A stretch of 36,521 bases of DNA, from NCBI GenBank assembly GCA_019894715.1, contig JAGXOA010000141.1:1-36521 (forward strand), in the 5' to 3' direction. The translations under genes and the position numbers were made by a program. Below the pieces are notes generated by a model, which was given only the letters and a program-made list of their open reading frames with translations, had not been told where the DNA came from and did not search any database. This DNA is from Promethearchaeota archaeon (GTDB lineage Archaea > Asgardarchaeota > Lokiarchaeia > Sigyniarchaeales > SOKP01). This document shows, piece by piece, positions 8,323 to 18,064 of this stretch; position 1 is the first letter of the stretch, and every line of letters begins with the position of its first letter.

Positions 8323-8871
8323 ATGAGCGATTTAAACGAAGATGCAAAGAATTTTGTTGATAAAATGGAAAAAGAAATGAAAAGAGGTTTTATCAAAATA
8401 ATAGTTCTAGCTATATTAGCGAATGGCCCTTCTCATGGATACCAAATTATAAAAAATATTGAAGATAATACAATATGGAAAGCTTCCGCTTCTTCTATAT
8501 ATCCACTTTTAAAATCATTATCTGAGAAGAATTTCATTAATTATGAAGAAGAAAAGGATGGAGAACGAATTCGAAAGGTTTATGAACTTACAAAAAAGGG
8601 TGAAAAAGCGCTAGAATTAGTTCATCAAAGACATAGAAAAATATTAACATCTATTGATTCAATAGTTAAAATGAAAATAAAGAGTAATTCTAAAATGCCT
8701 TTTCCATTTCCTAATCCTAAGCAAATGTACTCTTATTTTGAAAAATTAATTAATGAAAGTAATAGCGAAGAACTTTATAATTTAAAAACTGTTGCAAAAC
8801 ATCATGTTCAAAATCTAAATCAATTACTTGAAAAAATCAACAATAAAATAAATAATGATAAAAAACAGTGA
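8323..8871 (+). CDS. PadR-family transcriptional regulator 1
   Basis: The 182-residue protein has the PadR winged helix: ILAILANGPSHGYQIIKNIED (residues about 28-48), SASSIYPLLKSLSEKNFI as recognition helix, and GERIRKVYELTKKGEKAL as wing. A C-terminal coiled dimerisation segment follows, longer than in minimal PadR proteins. PadR repressors commonly control the multidrug-type ABC exporter next to them by binding the transported compound. Here the stop TGA overlaps the GTG start of the ABC ATPase (GTGA, 8868-8871), so translation is coupled and regulator and exporter form one operon. The upstream inverted repeat is the probable operator. Confidence 0.88.
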   Translation: MSDLNEDAKNFVDKMEKEMKRGFIKIIVLAILANGPSHGYQIIKNIEDNTIWKASASSIYPLLKSLSEKNFINYEEEKDGERIRKVYELTKKGEKALELVHQRHRKILTSIDSIVKMKIKSNSKMPFPFPNPKQMYSYFEKLINESNSEELYNLKTVAKHHVQNLNQLLEKINNKINNDKKQ

Positions 8872-9953
8872 TAAATACGAAAGAAACTGATGATAATGTA
8901 ATTATTAGGCTTAAAAATATTACCAAAAAATTCGGAGATTTCTATGCTGTTTCTAATGTAAATATAGAAATAAAAAAAGGAGAAATTGTTGGATTTCTTG
9001 GTCCTAATGGTGCTGGTAAGTCTACTGCAATGAAAATGATGGCTTATCTTTTAAAACCTACTGAAGGCGAGATTTGGATTCGTGGAAATGGAGAATTAGA
9101 AAAATTAGCCAATCACAATAAAGATTATCTATTGGACAACATTGGATTTCTAATTGAAAATCCTTTTTTCTATGGAAATGTAACCCCTCGTGTGATTTTA
9201 AAATATTTTGCTGAACTTAAGGGATATCCTTATAAAAAAGTCAATCAACGAATTGAAGAAGTAGTTGAGATGTTTGGTTTGACTAATTGGATTGATATGA
9301 AACTTAGGACATTCTCTAAAGGTATGAAGCAGAAAATCGGTATAGCCTCCGCTATAATTCACAATCCTGATATTATTATTTTAGATGAACCACAAACAGG
9401 ACTTGATCCTCAAGCCAGAAGAGATGTAAGAGATTTAATTTTAAAATTAAAAAAAAGTGGTAAAACTATATTTCTCAGTAGTCATTTACTATATGAAATT
9501 AGTGAAGTTGCAGATAGGATCGCAATAATAAATCAAGGTAAAATCGTTGCTTTTGATACACTTGATAATTTAGAATCGAAAGCTAAAAAGAGTATTATTC
9601 ATATTGAATTGCTAAATCATCCTGAAGAACATAATTTGGAAAGTGTATTAAATCATTTAAAAGAAGAAATTACTCCCCTTACAGGAGTTTCTGAAGAATT
9701 AAATTGGATAAAATATAATAAGGATACTAAGACTTTTCAAATCTTGTTTAATGGAGATCCCAAAAATCAATTATCAATATTAAAAAGGCTTTTGGCTCAT
9801 GATTATGAAGTTATAGAATTCTCAGTACCAAAAGCAGGTTTACTTGAAAATCTTTTCATTGACCTTGTTAAACCAAATACAGATCAACTTTCTAACGATA
9901 CTATAAATAAAAAAAAAAAAAAACATAAAAAAAAACTTTTAATAGAGGAATAA
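8868..9953 (+). CDS. ABC-2 exporter ATP-binding protein, copy 1
   Basis: The 361-residue protein is a full ABC ATPase of the DrrA/CcmA type. Walker A is GPNGAGKST (residues 45-53), the signature is TFSKGMKQK near residue 145, Walker B is IIILDEPQTGLDPQ near residue 171, and the switch histidine is in LSSHLL near residue 203. A C-terminal extension of about 120 residues, typical of the DrrA group, ends in a lysine-rich tail encoded by a run of 15 A (9909-9923) and another of nine A. It powers the permease that begins four bases after its stop. The GTG start overlaps the padR stop. A nearly identical second copy starts at 10966. Confidence 0.92.
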   Translation: MINTKETDDNVIIRLKNITKKFGDFYAVSNVNIEIKKGEIVGFLGPNGAGKSTAMKMMAYLLKPTEGEIWIRGNGELEKLANHNKDYLLDNIGFLIENPFFYGNVTPRVILKYFAELKGYPYKKVNQRIEEVVEMFGLTNWIDMKLRTFSKGMKQKIGIASAIIHNPDIIILDEPQTGLDPQARRDVRDLILKLKKSGKTIFLSSHLLYEISEVADRIAIINQGKIVAFDTLDNLESKAKKSIIHIELLNHPEEHNLESVLNHLKEEITPLTGVSEELNWIKYNKDTKTFQILFNGDPKNQLSILKRLLAHDYEVIEFSVPKAGLLENLFIDLVKPNTDQLSNDTINKKKKKHKKKLLIEE

Positions 9954-9956
9954 AAA

Positions 9957-10868
9957 ATGGCTTCTGATATAAAGCGTGATGAAAAATTAATAAAAGAATT
10001 AGAGATTAGTAGACAAAAAGTAGGTCTTAGAAGAGATTTTATGCAAATAAGCAATACAATTACTTTCGATCTAAAAAGAAATATCAATAAATTATATGTG
10101 ATGTTGTTTGTATATTTGGGTATATTTTTATTATCCTTATTGATGAATGAATTGCTATCGGGATTAATGGGTTTATTGGCTCCTACGGATTCAGCAACTC
10201 TTATGGTTAATTATGTGGGTGAATTCTTTACTATGGCATTAATCATAAGTACTGCTACATTTGGGGGGTCGATAATAGCAGAAGACTTTTATAGACAAAC
10301 TGGAAATTTATTATTTCCAAAAATAAGTAAAACTCGCTTACTTATAGGAAGGTTAATATCACGATATGCATTAAATGCTTTGTGTATTATCTTCTTTTAT
10401 ACCTTAGTATATATACTTGCTTTCATTAAATATGGAGAAGTAAGTACTACAATAATTTATTCCTTTGGATGGGCTCTATTATATTCATTTGTTTTATTAA
10501 CATTTGTAACATTCCTCAGTAGTTTCATGAAAAATACTTCATTTACTATAATTACGAGTATTTTAATGTTATTACTTGTAATGGGGATGATTCCCATGAT
10601 ATTAAGCTTTTCAGGTGTTACAGAAAATAATGAAATACCAATGTTCTTTATATTCTCTTATTTCGGAACGATTATCAGTGGGAGTCTTAATATGCCAGAT
10701 AATCGATTTGTAACACAATTGTTAGGTCCTCCTGGACATGAATTTGAAGTATCATCATGGATAACACCAAGTGAATTTGGAGCGGCCCTTGGAATGATAA
10801 TATACATTGTAATCTTCTTGATATTAACATATATATTATATCAAAGAAGACAAAGTAAAGGAGAATAA
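9957..10868 (+). CDS. ABC-2 type permease, copy 1
   Basis: The 303-residue membrane protein has about six predicted spans (starting near residues 44, 88, 135, 168, 193 and 279) and a charged cytoplasmic N-terminus with the motif ISRQKVGLRRDFMQISNT. The segment GSIIAEDFYRQTGNLLFPKISKTRLLIGRL is typical of ABC-2 permeases, where a conserved helix contacts the ATPase. It forms the export channel with the upstream ATPase (3-bp gap, RBS GAGGAA). An extracytoplasmic loop lies between residues 212 and 275. The substrate is unknown; a hydrophobic or toxic compound would fit PadR control. Confidence 0.88.
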   Translation: MASDIKRDEKLIKELEISRQKVGLRRDFMQISNTITFDLKRNINKLYVMLFVYLGIFLLSLLMNELLSGLMGLLAPTDSATLMVNYVGEFFTMALIISTATFGGSIIAEDFYRQTGNLLFPKISKTRLLIGRLISRYALNALCIIFFYTLVYILAFIKYGEVSTTIIYSFGWALLYSFVLLTFVTFLSSFMKNTSFTIITSILMLLLVMGMIPMILSFSGVTENNEIPMFFIFSYFGTIISGSLNMPDNRFVTQLLGPPGHEFEVSSWITPSEFGAALGMIIYIVIFLILTYILYQRRQSKGE

Positions 10869-10871
10869 GTC

Positions 10872-10887
10872 TTTTTTTTTTTTTTTT
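10872..10887 (+). terminator. T-tract terminator after the first exporter
   Basis: A run of 16 T begins three bases after the permease stop codon. It would separate the transcript of the first exporter from that of the second. Confidence 0.55.
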
Positions 10888-10907
10888 AAATTTTTTAAAA
10901 ATTGGTC

Positions 10908-10925
10908 TATATAAATTTAAAATAC
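10908..10925 (+). promoter_or_regulatory. TATA-type promoter of the second exporter
   Basis: TATATAAATTTAAAATAC lies about 45 bases upstream of the second ATPase start and directly after the T-tract. This fits an archaeal TATA box giving the second exporter its own promoter. Confidence 0.4.
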
Positions 10926-10965
10926 ATTTTATTATTCTTTTTTTTTAGGTTAAAACAAAAAAAAA

Positions 10966-12054
10966 ATGATAGAATTGAACATAGACAATAAAGATATAAT
11001 TATTCGGTTTAAAAACATTACAAAGAAATTTGGAGATTTCAATGCTGTTTCTGACTTAAATATTGAGATAAAAAAAGGTGAAATCGTCGGATTTCTTGGT
11101 CCTAATGGTGCTGGTAAGTCCACTACCATGAAAATGATGGCTTATCTTTTAAAACCCACTGAAGGCGAAATTTGGATTCGTGGAAATGGAAGATTAGAAA
11201 AATTATCTAATCATAATAAAGATTATCTATTGGATAATATAGGATTTCTAATTGAAAATCCTACTTTCTATGGAAATGTAACACCACGTATAATTTTAAA
11301 GTATTTTGCTGAACTTAAGGGATATCCTAAAAAACAACTTAATCAACGAATTGAAGAAGTAGTTGAGATGTTTGGTTTATCTAAATGGATTGATAAGAAA
11401 ATTAAGACATTCTCTAAAGGAATGAGACAAAAAATCGGTATAGCTTCTGCTATAATTCACAATCCTGATATTATTGTTTTAGATGAACCACAAACAGGAC
11501 TTGATCCTCAAGCCAGAAGAGAAGTAAGAGATTTTATTTTACAATTAAAAAAAATTGGTAAAACTATATTTCTCAGTAGTCATTTGCTATATGAAATTAG
11601 TGAAGTTGCAGATAGGATCGCAATAATAAATCAAGGTAAAATTGTTGCTTTTGATACACTTGATAATTTAGAATCTAAAGCTAAAAAGAGCATTATTAAT
11701 TTTGAATTACTTGATCATCCAGAAAAAAACAATTTAAATATAGTTTTAGATCATCTTAGAGATATATTAGCTCCTTTTACTGGTGTTTCTGAAAAAATAA
11801 ATGAAGTAAATTGGATAAATTATAAAGAAGAAGCCAAAATATTCCAAATATTATTTAATGGAGATCCTAAAAATCAATTAATAATATTAAAGACTCTTTT
11901 GAGACATGAATACAAGGTAATTGAATTTTCAGTACCAAAAGCAGGTTTACTTGAAGATCTTTTTATCGATCTTGTTACTACTGGATCATCTCATCCTTCT
12001 AATAGTACAATTAATGAAAATCAAAAACAAAAAGAAATTCTAGTGGAGGTATAA
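10966..12054 (+). CDS. ABC-2 exporter ATP-binding protein, copy 2
   Basis: The 362-residue protein is a close paralogue of the 8868-9953 gene, with long stretches of identical residues through the nucleotide-binding domain. Walker A is GPNGAGKST (residues 45-53), the signature is TFSKGMRQK, Walker B is IIVLDEPQTGLDPQ, and the switch is LSSHLL. The C-terminal ~120 residues are more diverged, and the polylysine tail of copy 1 is replaced by ENQKQKEI. The start is the ATG at the end of an A-rich leader; no good ribosome-binding site is visible. Three bases separate it from its permease. It arose by tandem duplication of an ATPase-permease pair. Confidence 0.92.
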   Translation: MIELNIDNKDIIIRFKNITKKFGDFNAVSDLNIEIKKGEIVGFLGPNGAGKSTTMKMMAYLLKPTEGEIWIRGNGRLEKLSNHNKDYLLDNIGFLIENPTFYGNVTPRIILKYFAELKGYPKKQLNQRIEEVVEMFGLSKWIDKKIKTFSKGMRQKIGIASAIIHNPDIIVLDEPQTGLDPQARREVRDFILQLKKIGKTIFLSSHLLYEISEVADRIAIINQGKIVAFDTLDNLESKAKKSIINFELLDHPEKNNLNIVLDHLRDILAPFTGVSEKINEVNWINYKEEAKIFQILFNGDPKNQLIILKTLLRHEYKVIEFSVPKAGLLEDLFIDLVTTGSSHPSNSTINENQKQKEILVEV

Positions 12055-12057
12055 AAA

Positions 12058-12969
12058 ATGGTAGTAGGTTTAAAACAAGAAGAATATAGGATCCAAAAAT
12101 TAGAAATCACAAGACAAAAAGTAGGTCTCAGAAGAGATTTTATGCAAATAAGTAATACAGTAACATTTGAACTAAAGAAAAATTCAAAGAAATTATATGT
12201 GATGTTGTTTTTATATTTCAGTATATTTTTCTTATCTTTCTTAATGAATGAATTTTTATTGGATTTAATGGGTGAAGTTGCTCCTACTGGTTCAGCAACT
12301 CTTATGAAAAATTATATTATTGGGTTCTTTCCAATGGCACTTTTGATAAGTACTGCTGCTTTCGGTGGATCTATAATCGCAGAAGACTTTTCTAGGCAAA
12401 CAGGAAATTTATTATTTCCAAAAATAAGTAAAACTCGCCTACTTATAGGAAGATTGATCTCAAACTATATATTGAATAGTTTATGCATTACATTTTTTTA
12501 TATTTTAGTATCTATAACTGCTTTAATTAAATATGGAGAGGTAAATACTGCAATATTTTACTCTATAGGATGGGCTTTGTTATATACACTTGTTTTATTA
12601 TCTTTTGTAACATTCCTCAGTAGTTTCATGAAAAATACTTCATTTACAATAATTACAAGTATTTTTATGTTGTTAATTGTTATGGAGATGATCCCATTTA
12701 TTTTAAATTATTCTGGTGTTACTAAGAATAATGAAACACCAATGTTCTTTGTTTTTAGTTATTTTGGATATATAATAGGTGAAAGTTTAGAAATGCCTAT
12801 AGCACGCTATACAACAGATTTGCAAGGACCACCAGGAGCTCAATTTGAGATATCAACATGGTTAACTCCAAATGAATTTGGAGCTGCTCTTGGGATGATA
12901 ATATATATTACAATCTTCTTGATCTTTTCATACATATTATACCAAAGAAGACAAAGTAAAGGCGAATAA
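12058..12969 (+). CDS. ABC-2 type permease, copy 2
   Basis: The 303-residue permease has exactly the same length and topology as copy 1. The N-terminal motif (RQKVGLRRDFMQISNT), the ATPase-contact segment (GSIIAEDFSRQTGNLLFPKISKTRLLIGRL) and the C-terminal YQRRQSKGE are conserved. The first and last external loops differ most (for example IGESLEMPIARYT against ISGSLNMPDNRFV), which suggests altered substrate choice. A strong RBS (GGAGGT, 12045-12050) precedes the ATG. The two pairs could work as separate exporters or mix into a heteromeric one. Confidence 0.88.
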   Translation: MVVGLKQEEYRIQKLEITRQKVGLRRDFMQISNTVTFELKKNSKKLYVMLFLYFSIFFLSFLMNEFLLDLMGEVAPTGSATLMKNYIIGFFPMALLISTAAFGGSIIAEDFSRQTGNLLFPKISKTRLLIGRLISNYILNSLCITFFYILVSITALIKYGEVNTAIFYSIGWALLYTLVLLSFVTFLSSFMKNTSFTIITSIFMLLIVMEMIPFILNYSGVTKNNETPMFFVFSYFGYIIGESLEMPIARYTTDLQGPPGAQFEISTWLTPNEFGAALGMIIYITIFLIFSYILYQRRQSKGE

Positions 12970-12980
12970 TTTTTATTTAC

Positions 12981-13000
12981 TTCTTTTTTTCTTTTTTTTT
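12981..13000 (+). terminator. T-tract terminator after the second exporter
   Basis: Two T runs (seven and nine T, separated by one C) follow the permease stop by about 13 bases. Confidence 0.45.
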
Positions 13001-13061
13001 AAATAATAAACGATAAATTCGAGTACTTTTTTTTTATAAATAGATTTTTATTTAAAAAATA

Positions 13062-13083
13062 ATATATCATTATTGATATATCA
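13062..13083. promoter_or_regulatory. PadR operator candidate 2
   Basis: ATATATCA (13062-13069), TTAT, TGATATAT (13074-13081) form a perfect inverted repeat with the same arms as the site at 8263-8284 upstream of the first PadR gene. It is followed by a partial TGATAC copy near 13088. The repeated use of one motif indicates shared control. Confidence 0.55.
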
Positions 13084-13143
13084 TAAATGATACAACATTT
13101 TTGAAATATAATTTATCTAATAAATATTATTTTGATAAGGAAA

Positions 13144-13719
13144 ATGATTGAAGAAATTGCTAATAAATTTGAAAGCGCGATAACTAAGGGATTCATAAAT
13201 ATTTTAATACTCTCTATACTAGAAAAAACACCTACTCATGGATACAAAATAAAGAAAGAAATAGAAGAACGTACTCTTGGTATCTGGGTGCCTCCTGATT
13301 CATCGATGTATACTAGTCTTAAAAAAATGACAGAAGATGGACTTGTTAAATTTAAAGAAGAATCAGAAGGAGAAAGAGTTCGAAAAGTCTATAAATTAAC
13401 TTTAAAGGGTAAAAGTATTCTTAGAATTTTATTAAAAAGGCATAAAAGAATAAAAAGGGCTTTAGATTCATTAATATCTTCTGTCTTAAGTAAAGATGAA
13501 TTTAAAGATCTTGTTTTTACTTTTAATAATACCCAATATTTTCTTCCAACCAATTTTGCTTTTGATAACCAAAGCAAAGACATGGAGAAAATTGATAAAA
13601 TTAATTATCTTGAATATCAAAAAAAACAATACTTTAGCGCAATTGGTTTACTAAAAAATATTATTAAGAATATTGATACAACGCTTTTAAAAATAAAAAA
13701 AAATAATGATGAGATTTAA
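13144..13719 (+). CDS. PadR-family transcriptional regulator 2
   Basis: The ORF track begins at TTG 13132; the ATG at 13144 is preferred because GATAAGG lies just upstream, giving 191 residues. The PadR winged helix is clear: ILSILEKTPTHGYKIKKEIEE, then DSSMYTSLKKMTEDGLVKF, then the wing GERVRKVYKLTLKGKS, followed by a helical tail. It is related to the regulator at 8323 but clearly diverged. It lies 92 bp upstream of the large FtsX-type permease on the same strand, so it probably controls that transporter. Its operator-like repeat matches that of the first PadR gene. Confidence 0.88.
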   Translation: MIEEIANKFESAITKGFINILILSILEKTPTHGYKIKKEIEERTLGIWVPPDSSMYTSLKKMTEDGLVKFKEESEGERVRKVYKLTLKGKSILRILLKRHKRIKRALDSLISSVLSKDEFKDLVFTFNNTQYFLPTNFAFDNQSKDMEKIDKINYLEYQKKQYFSAIGLLKNIIKNIDTTLLKIKKNNDEI

Positions 13720-13811
13720 ATTATTATCTAACAGCAATTATAGAAATGCCCTTGTCAAATAATTAATAAAAATTAAATGAAAAAAAATGAAATCAATGGA
13801 GTAATTTTTAT

Positions 13812-16800
13812 ATGGGTGTAATTACAAAAATATCTTTAAGAAATATTAGAAGAAGAAAAATTAGATACATCTTAACAACTGTTTCATTAATAATTGGTGT
13901 TGCTTTATTTGGAGGTGTTATGATTGCTGCTGATTCTTTCAATAAGCTATTTTTAGATAGTATAGATAGGCAAATGGGTACTGTAGATATTTTAATTAGT
14001 TCAAACTCAACTGAGGATGGATGGTTTTATCCAACTAATATTGAGTCGAATTTAATAGATATTGATCATATAGAGCAAATGTCATTCAGAATTTCTGGGT
14101 TTAGTGTATCTGTAAGTGGTGTAGATAATGGAACTCAAATTGATGATAGTACAACAACAACTGTTTATGGAATTAATCAGACAGATCCAGATGAGCCTAA
14201 CTTAGGGGGTACGCCTTACATTGTAGATATTATGGATGAATTAGGAGACGTAAACACAATTGAAGAAATGCTTGATTATAATGATGGTGAGACAAATACT
14301 AGCGTTATTGTAATCACAGAATCGCTTAAAATAAAATTAGGATCTAATGTGAATGCAGGTGATAAAGTATGGATTTTACCAAGAGAAGCAAATTCATCTT
14401 ATAATATCATAGATACAGGGACCTGGGACGAATACAGAATTGTAGCTGTAGTGAGAGATTATGGTGAGGCTCAATTTTATAATCCTTACGAATCAAGTGA
14501 GGCTATTACACTTTCACAACAAGGACCTCTTTTATTCACTAATATAAATAATGCTCATGAACTTGTTGATGGAGATGAAGATCATATTGGTGAATATAAT
14601 ATAGGCGTTATAGGTGTTGATAATATCTATAATACAAAAAAGACAGCTGAAGCAGTTCAAATTGCATTAGATGATTTAATGGATGGATTAGATTGGAAAG
14701 TAATTGATCTAAAGACAAGTAGTATTGAAGAAGTTACTACAACAATGACCACAATTAGAACTATGTTCTTAGTATTTGGAATGATTGCTTTAATATTATC
14801 GATTGTTCTCATTACCAATATCTTTAATATTATTAGAAAAGAGCAAGAATATGAAACAGGTATGTTTCAAGCTATAGGTGCTTCTAAAGTAGAGACTTTT
14901 AAAATGTTTCTTACTCAGGGAATGATAATGGGACTAACAGGTTCTATAATAGGTACAATATGTTCTTATTTTATATCATATCTTATATTCTCAGTTACAA
15001 TTAATGCAATTCAAAATATTCAATCTGCAGGATCATTATTTACGATGTCAATGGTGTTTGAAATTGTATTATTACCAACTACTTTAATTATGGTTTTCTC
15101 TGTAGGTTTTATCTCTTGCTTAATTTCATCAATATACCCAAGTTATAAGGCAAGTAGAAAGCCTATTATTGAATGTTTAAATCCAATAGAAGAGAAAAGT
15201 AAACGAGAGAAAAAAAGGTTCTTAAAACCATTATTGTATACTATTTTTGGAGTATTTCTAATTATAAGTGGTACTTGGTTGTTATTTGGTTCATTAGGTA
15301 ATACTCTCGATGTTGGTGGCTCTGGAGGGGGTATGATGGGAGATCAAGCAGCAATAGCGATGAGTGCTCCAACGTTAGTATTATTAGGAGTTATTATTCT
15401 AGCATCTCTAATTATTCGACCAATATCCAAAATATTAGTAAGGGCTTTTGCTCCTTATCTAAAACAAACACAATTATTAACTAAAAAAAACATATTGAGA
15501 CATCGAAAAAGAACGGTTCTTACTTTTTGTATGATTGCTCTTACAACTAGTTATCTAATTGGCATGAGTGTAATGTTAGATTCCATGAGGGCAGGAGTTA
15601 ATACAACTATTGATGATTTAATAGGTTCTGATGTGAGAGTATTCGCATTTGGAGCACCAAGATCAATAGAAGCAGATCTTTCCGGAATAGAAAATGTTGA
15701 TGAAGTTTTAGGAGTAAGATATCAAAACGCTATGGTTTATGTGGATGATCAATGGGTGGGACATAGTCAATTAGAAACAAATTATAATGTATCTATAAAT
15801 ATCAATGTGATAGATACAGAAAAAGTCGAACAGTATCTACCAAGTATTAATATTATATCTCCAAATGATATTTCTCTTTCTGAAATGTTTAATGAAATTG
15901 AAACTGGAAACAATATAATTATAACTAAAGAATTTGCAACAAGTTACAATGTCGAAGCAGGTGATAATATTAATGTAACCTATAGTTTAGATCTAACCTA
16001 TCCAAATCTTCAAGCAATGTTTGATCAGGATAACTCAGATACTAAAGAAACTACAGTTACAGTCTTGATGAATGTTGTAGCTATAATTGATAAAATTCAA
16101 GGATTCTTTTCTGGTAGTAGCAGTTTCTTAGGATCTTCTATGGGATTAGGTATCACTTATGCCATGTTTGTCTCTTGGAATACTTACAATACTATCGCTA
16201 TGCAAAATTTTCCCGGAGGGGGGACTGATCTAATTTTTAGACAAAAACCTGAAACCGGTGATGTTGTTATAGATAATTTTATGGGTAATTGGGTTAATTT
16301 CTCAGAAGTGCAGCCAATTTTAGAGAATATTGAAGGAATTGAGTATTATACTTCTCGAATGGATTCTATAACGTTAACTTCGACTTTTCCTTCTGATCCT
16401 TATCTAACAAACTTTTCAACTTCTGTATCTGGTATACATACAAATTCTACTGGGAATTTAAGATCCGATGCATATTTTGGAAATCATACTATTATTGAAA
16501 AGAATATAAATTATACTGGATCTACATTAGAAGAGTTACTTGCTAATGCTATTGATAATGTTACTGTTATAGATCAAACTTTCTTGCTCGATCAAAGAAG
16601 AATCAATCCAATTTTTGGAATTGGAGATTATGTACATATTTTTCCACAACAAACAAATCCTATTCCACATGTTCTTTTAGCAAATATAACAAATGCCAAT
16701 TTCACATTTAATATTGGTTCTTGTCCAAACGATCCTGTTGATTCTATGAATTTACCTATCTCAGATAATGTTAATAAAACAATTCTAAGTAATGGTGGAT

Positions 16801-18050
16801 TACTTGATTTTAATATTAATTATACAATGTATGATCCCACAATAGATCCCAAACTTATGTTCAGATTATCAAGAGCAATTTCTCTTGGAATGGAGTCTAG
16901 AGTTAATGATTCTATTGATGATTTAGAGATTCACGCCTTTAACTATTATACTCAAAGTTTTGATAAACTCGGTGATATAAATAATACAACTGAAACTAAT
17001 AATACATTTTACTTTAATTTAGATGGGTCTTATATAGATATGAACACCGCTCAATTAATATTAAGAATAACTGGTAATTCTTCTATAGGTTCTAATTATT
17101 CTCTTGAAATTGATAATCTATATTTAACCATAATGAAATCACAATATAGTATGGATGATCCCTCTTTATGGCCACAATTTGAGGTTATTGGTATTATAGA
17201 ATCTCCTAAATTATACAATACTGAAAGATATAATTGGATGAATGGGATAGAAAATGGATTTGATGTTGCGGGTAATTCTGTCTATGTCTCTTATGAAAAA
17301 GCGAGAAATTATGTTTTCCCCGACTTTAGAGGATCTAATATTACAAATGATCTCGTGAGTTCCTATTTAATAAAATGTGATCATCCTCTTAATATAAGTT
17401 CAATTAAAACTTCTTTAGGACAAGATCTAGTGAGTAATATAGGAGGTGAATGGTCTATTGTTGATACAACTATTTATAGTTTACAGATGAGAAATAGTGT
17501 TTTTGATATATATATTTGGATTTCGGGTGGAACTGATGAAGCTGTTCTTGTGGAAGTTCAACAATATCTTCAAGATGAAGGATATATTGTATTGTTTGGA
17601 TTTACTCGGTCTTTTGCAGTATCTGCATTTAGTACAATAATAGATCTTATAATGTTTATTACTTACGGAATGTTAATCTTGGCGATCGTTATAGCATTAA
17701 TAGGGCTTATGCTTCATTGCCTTTTAACAACAATGTCACGGAGAAGGGAGATTGGAATGTTAAGATCAATAGGGTTAAGCAAAAAAGGTGTTATTAGGTC
17801 TATTTCCGGGGAAACATTGATAATTGCTTTATTAGGTGTATCCATTGGAATTTTTGCTGGCATTCTCCAAGGCACTTTAATGGTATTGGCAACACCTACA
17901 GATGGATTCATTACAGTAACCTATGTTATTCCATGGTTAACTATTGTCATTTTAGTGGTGATAACTGTCGTTGCTGCAATACTGAGTTCTAGATATCCTG
18001 CTAAATGGGCTGCTAATATTAATATAATTGATGCAGTACGTACAAGATAA
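13812..18050 (+). CDS. Very large FtsX/MacB-type ABC transporter permease
   Basis: The 1412-residue protein contains two FtsX modules. The first has an N-terminal span (residues ~21-43), a MacB-like external domain, three spans (~315-450) with the hallmark EYETGMFQAIGASK, and YPSYKASRKPIIECLNP. Spans near 475-495 and 520-545 link to a second module that begins with a span near 568 and continues with an external region of ~700 residues. It ends with three spans (~1278-1405) containing REIGMLRSIGLSK and SSRYPAKWAA. Such permeases do not usually form a channel; they transmit ATP-driven motion to the outside, as in lipoprotein release or MacB export. The external region is rich in N-x-S/T sequons. 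The stop overlaps the next ORF, and two LolD-like ATPases follow directly. Confidence 0.9.
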   Translation: MGVITKISLRNIRRRKIRYILTTVSLIIGVALFGGVMIAADSFNKLFLDSIDRQMGTVDILISSNSTEDGWFYPTNIESNLIDIDHIEQMSFRISGFSVSVSGVDNGTQIDDSTTTTVYGINQTDPDEPNLGGTPYIVDIMDELGDVNTIEEMLDYNDGETNTSVIVITESLKIKLGSNVNAGDKVWILPREANSSYNIIDTGTWDEYRIVAVVRDYGEAQFYNPYESSEAITLSQQGPLLFTNINNAHELVDGDEDHIGEYNIGVIGVDNIYNTKKTAEAVQIALDDLMDGLDWKVIDLKTSSIEEVTTTMTTIRTMFLVFGMIALILSIVLITNIFNIIRKEQEYETGMFQAIGASKVETFKMFLTQGMIMGLTGSIIGTICSYFISYLIFSVTINAIQNIQSAGSLFTMSMVFEIVLLPTTLIMVFSVGFISCLISSIYPSYKASRKPIIECLNPIEEKSKREKKRFLKPLLYTIFGVFLIISGTWLLFGSLGNTLDVGGSGGGMMGDQAAIAMSAPTLVLLGVIILASLIIRPISKILVRAFAPYLKQTQLLTKKNILRHRKRTVLTFCMIALTTSYLIGMSVMLDSMRAGVNTTIDDLIGSDVRVFAFGAPRSIEADLSGIENVDEVLGVRYQNAMVYVDDQWVGHSQLETNYNVSININVIDTEKVEQYLPSINIISPNDISLSEMFNEIETGNNIIITKEFATSYNVEAGDNINVTYSLDLTYPNLQAMFDQDNSDTKETTVTVLMNVVAIIDKIQGFFSGSSSFLGSSMGLGITYAMFVSWNTYNTIAMQNFPGGGTDLIFRQKPETGDVVIDNFMGNWVNFSEVQPILENIEGIEYYTSRMDSITLTSTFPSDPYLTNFSTSVSGIHTNSTGNLRSDAYFGNHTIIEKNINYTGSTLEELLANAIDNVTVIDQTFLLDQRRINPIFGIGDYVHIFPQQTNPIPHVLLANITNANFTFNIGSCPNDPVDSMNLPISDNVNKTILSNGGLLDFNINYTMYDPTIDPKLMFRLSRAISLGMESRVNDSIDDLEIHAFNYYTQSFDKLGDINNTTETNNTFYFNLDGSYIDMNTAQLILRITGNSSIGSNYSLEIDNLYLTIMKSQYSMDDPSLWPQFEVIGIIESPKLYNTERYNWMNGIENGFDVAGNSVYVSYEKARNYVFPDFRGSNITNDLVSSYLIKCDHPLNISSIKTSLGQDLVSNIGGEWSIVDTTIYSLQMRNSVFDIYIWISGGTDEAVLVEVQQYLQDEGYIVLFGFTRSFAVSAFSTIIDLIMFITYGMLILAIVIALIGLMLHCLLTTMSRRREIGMLRSIGLSKKGVIRSISGETLIIALLGVSIGIFAGILQGTLMVLATPTDGFITVTYVIPWLTIVILVVITVVAAILSSRYPAKWAANINIIDAVRTR

Positions 18051-18064
18051 TGAGGTGTAAAAAA

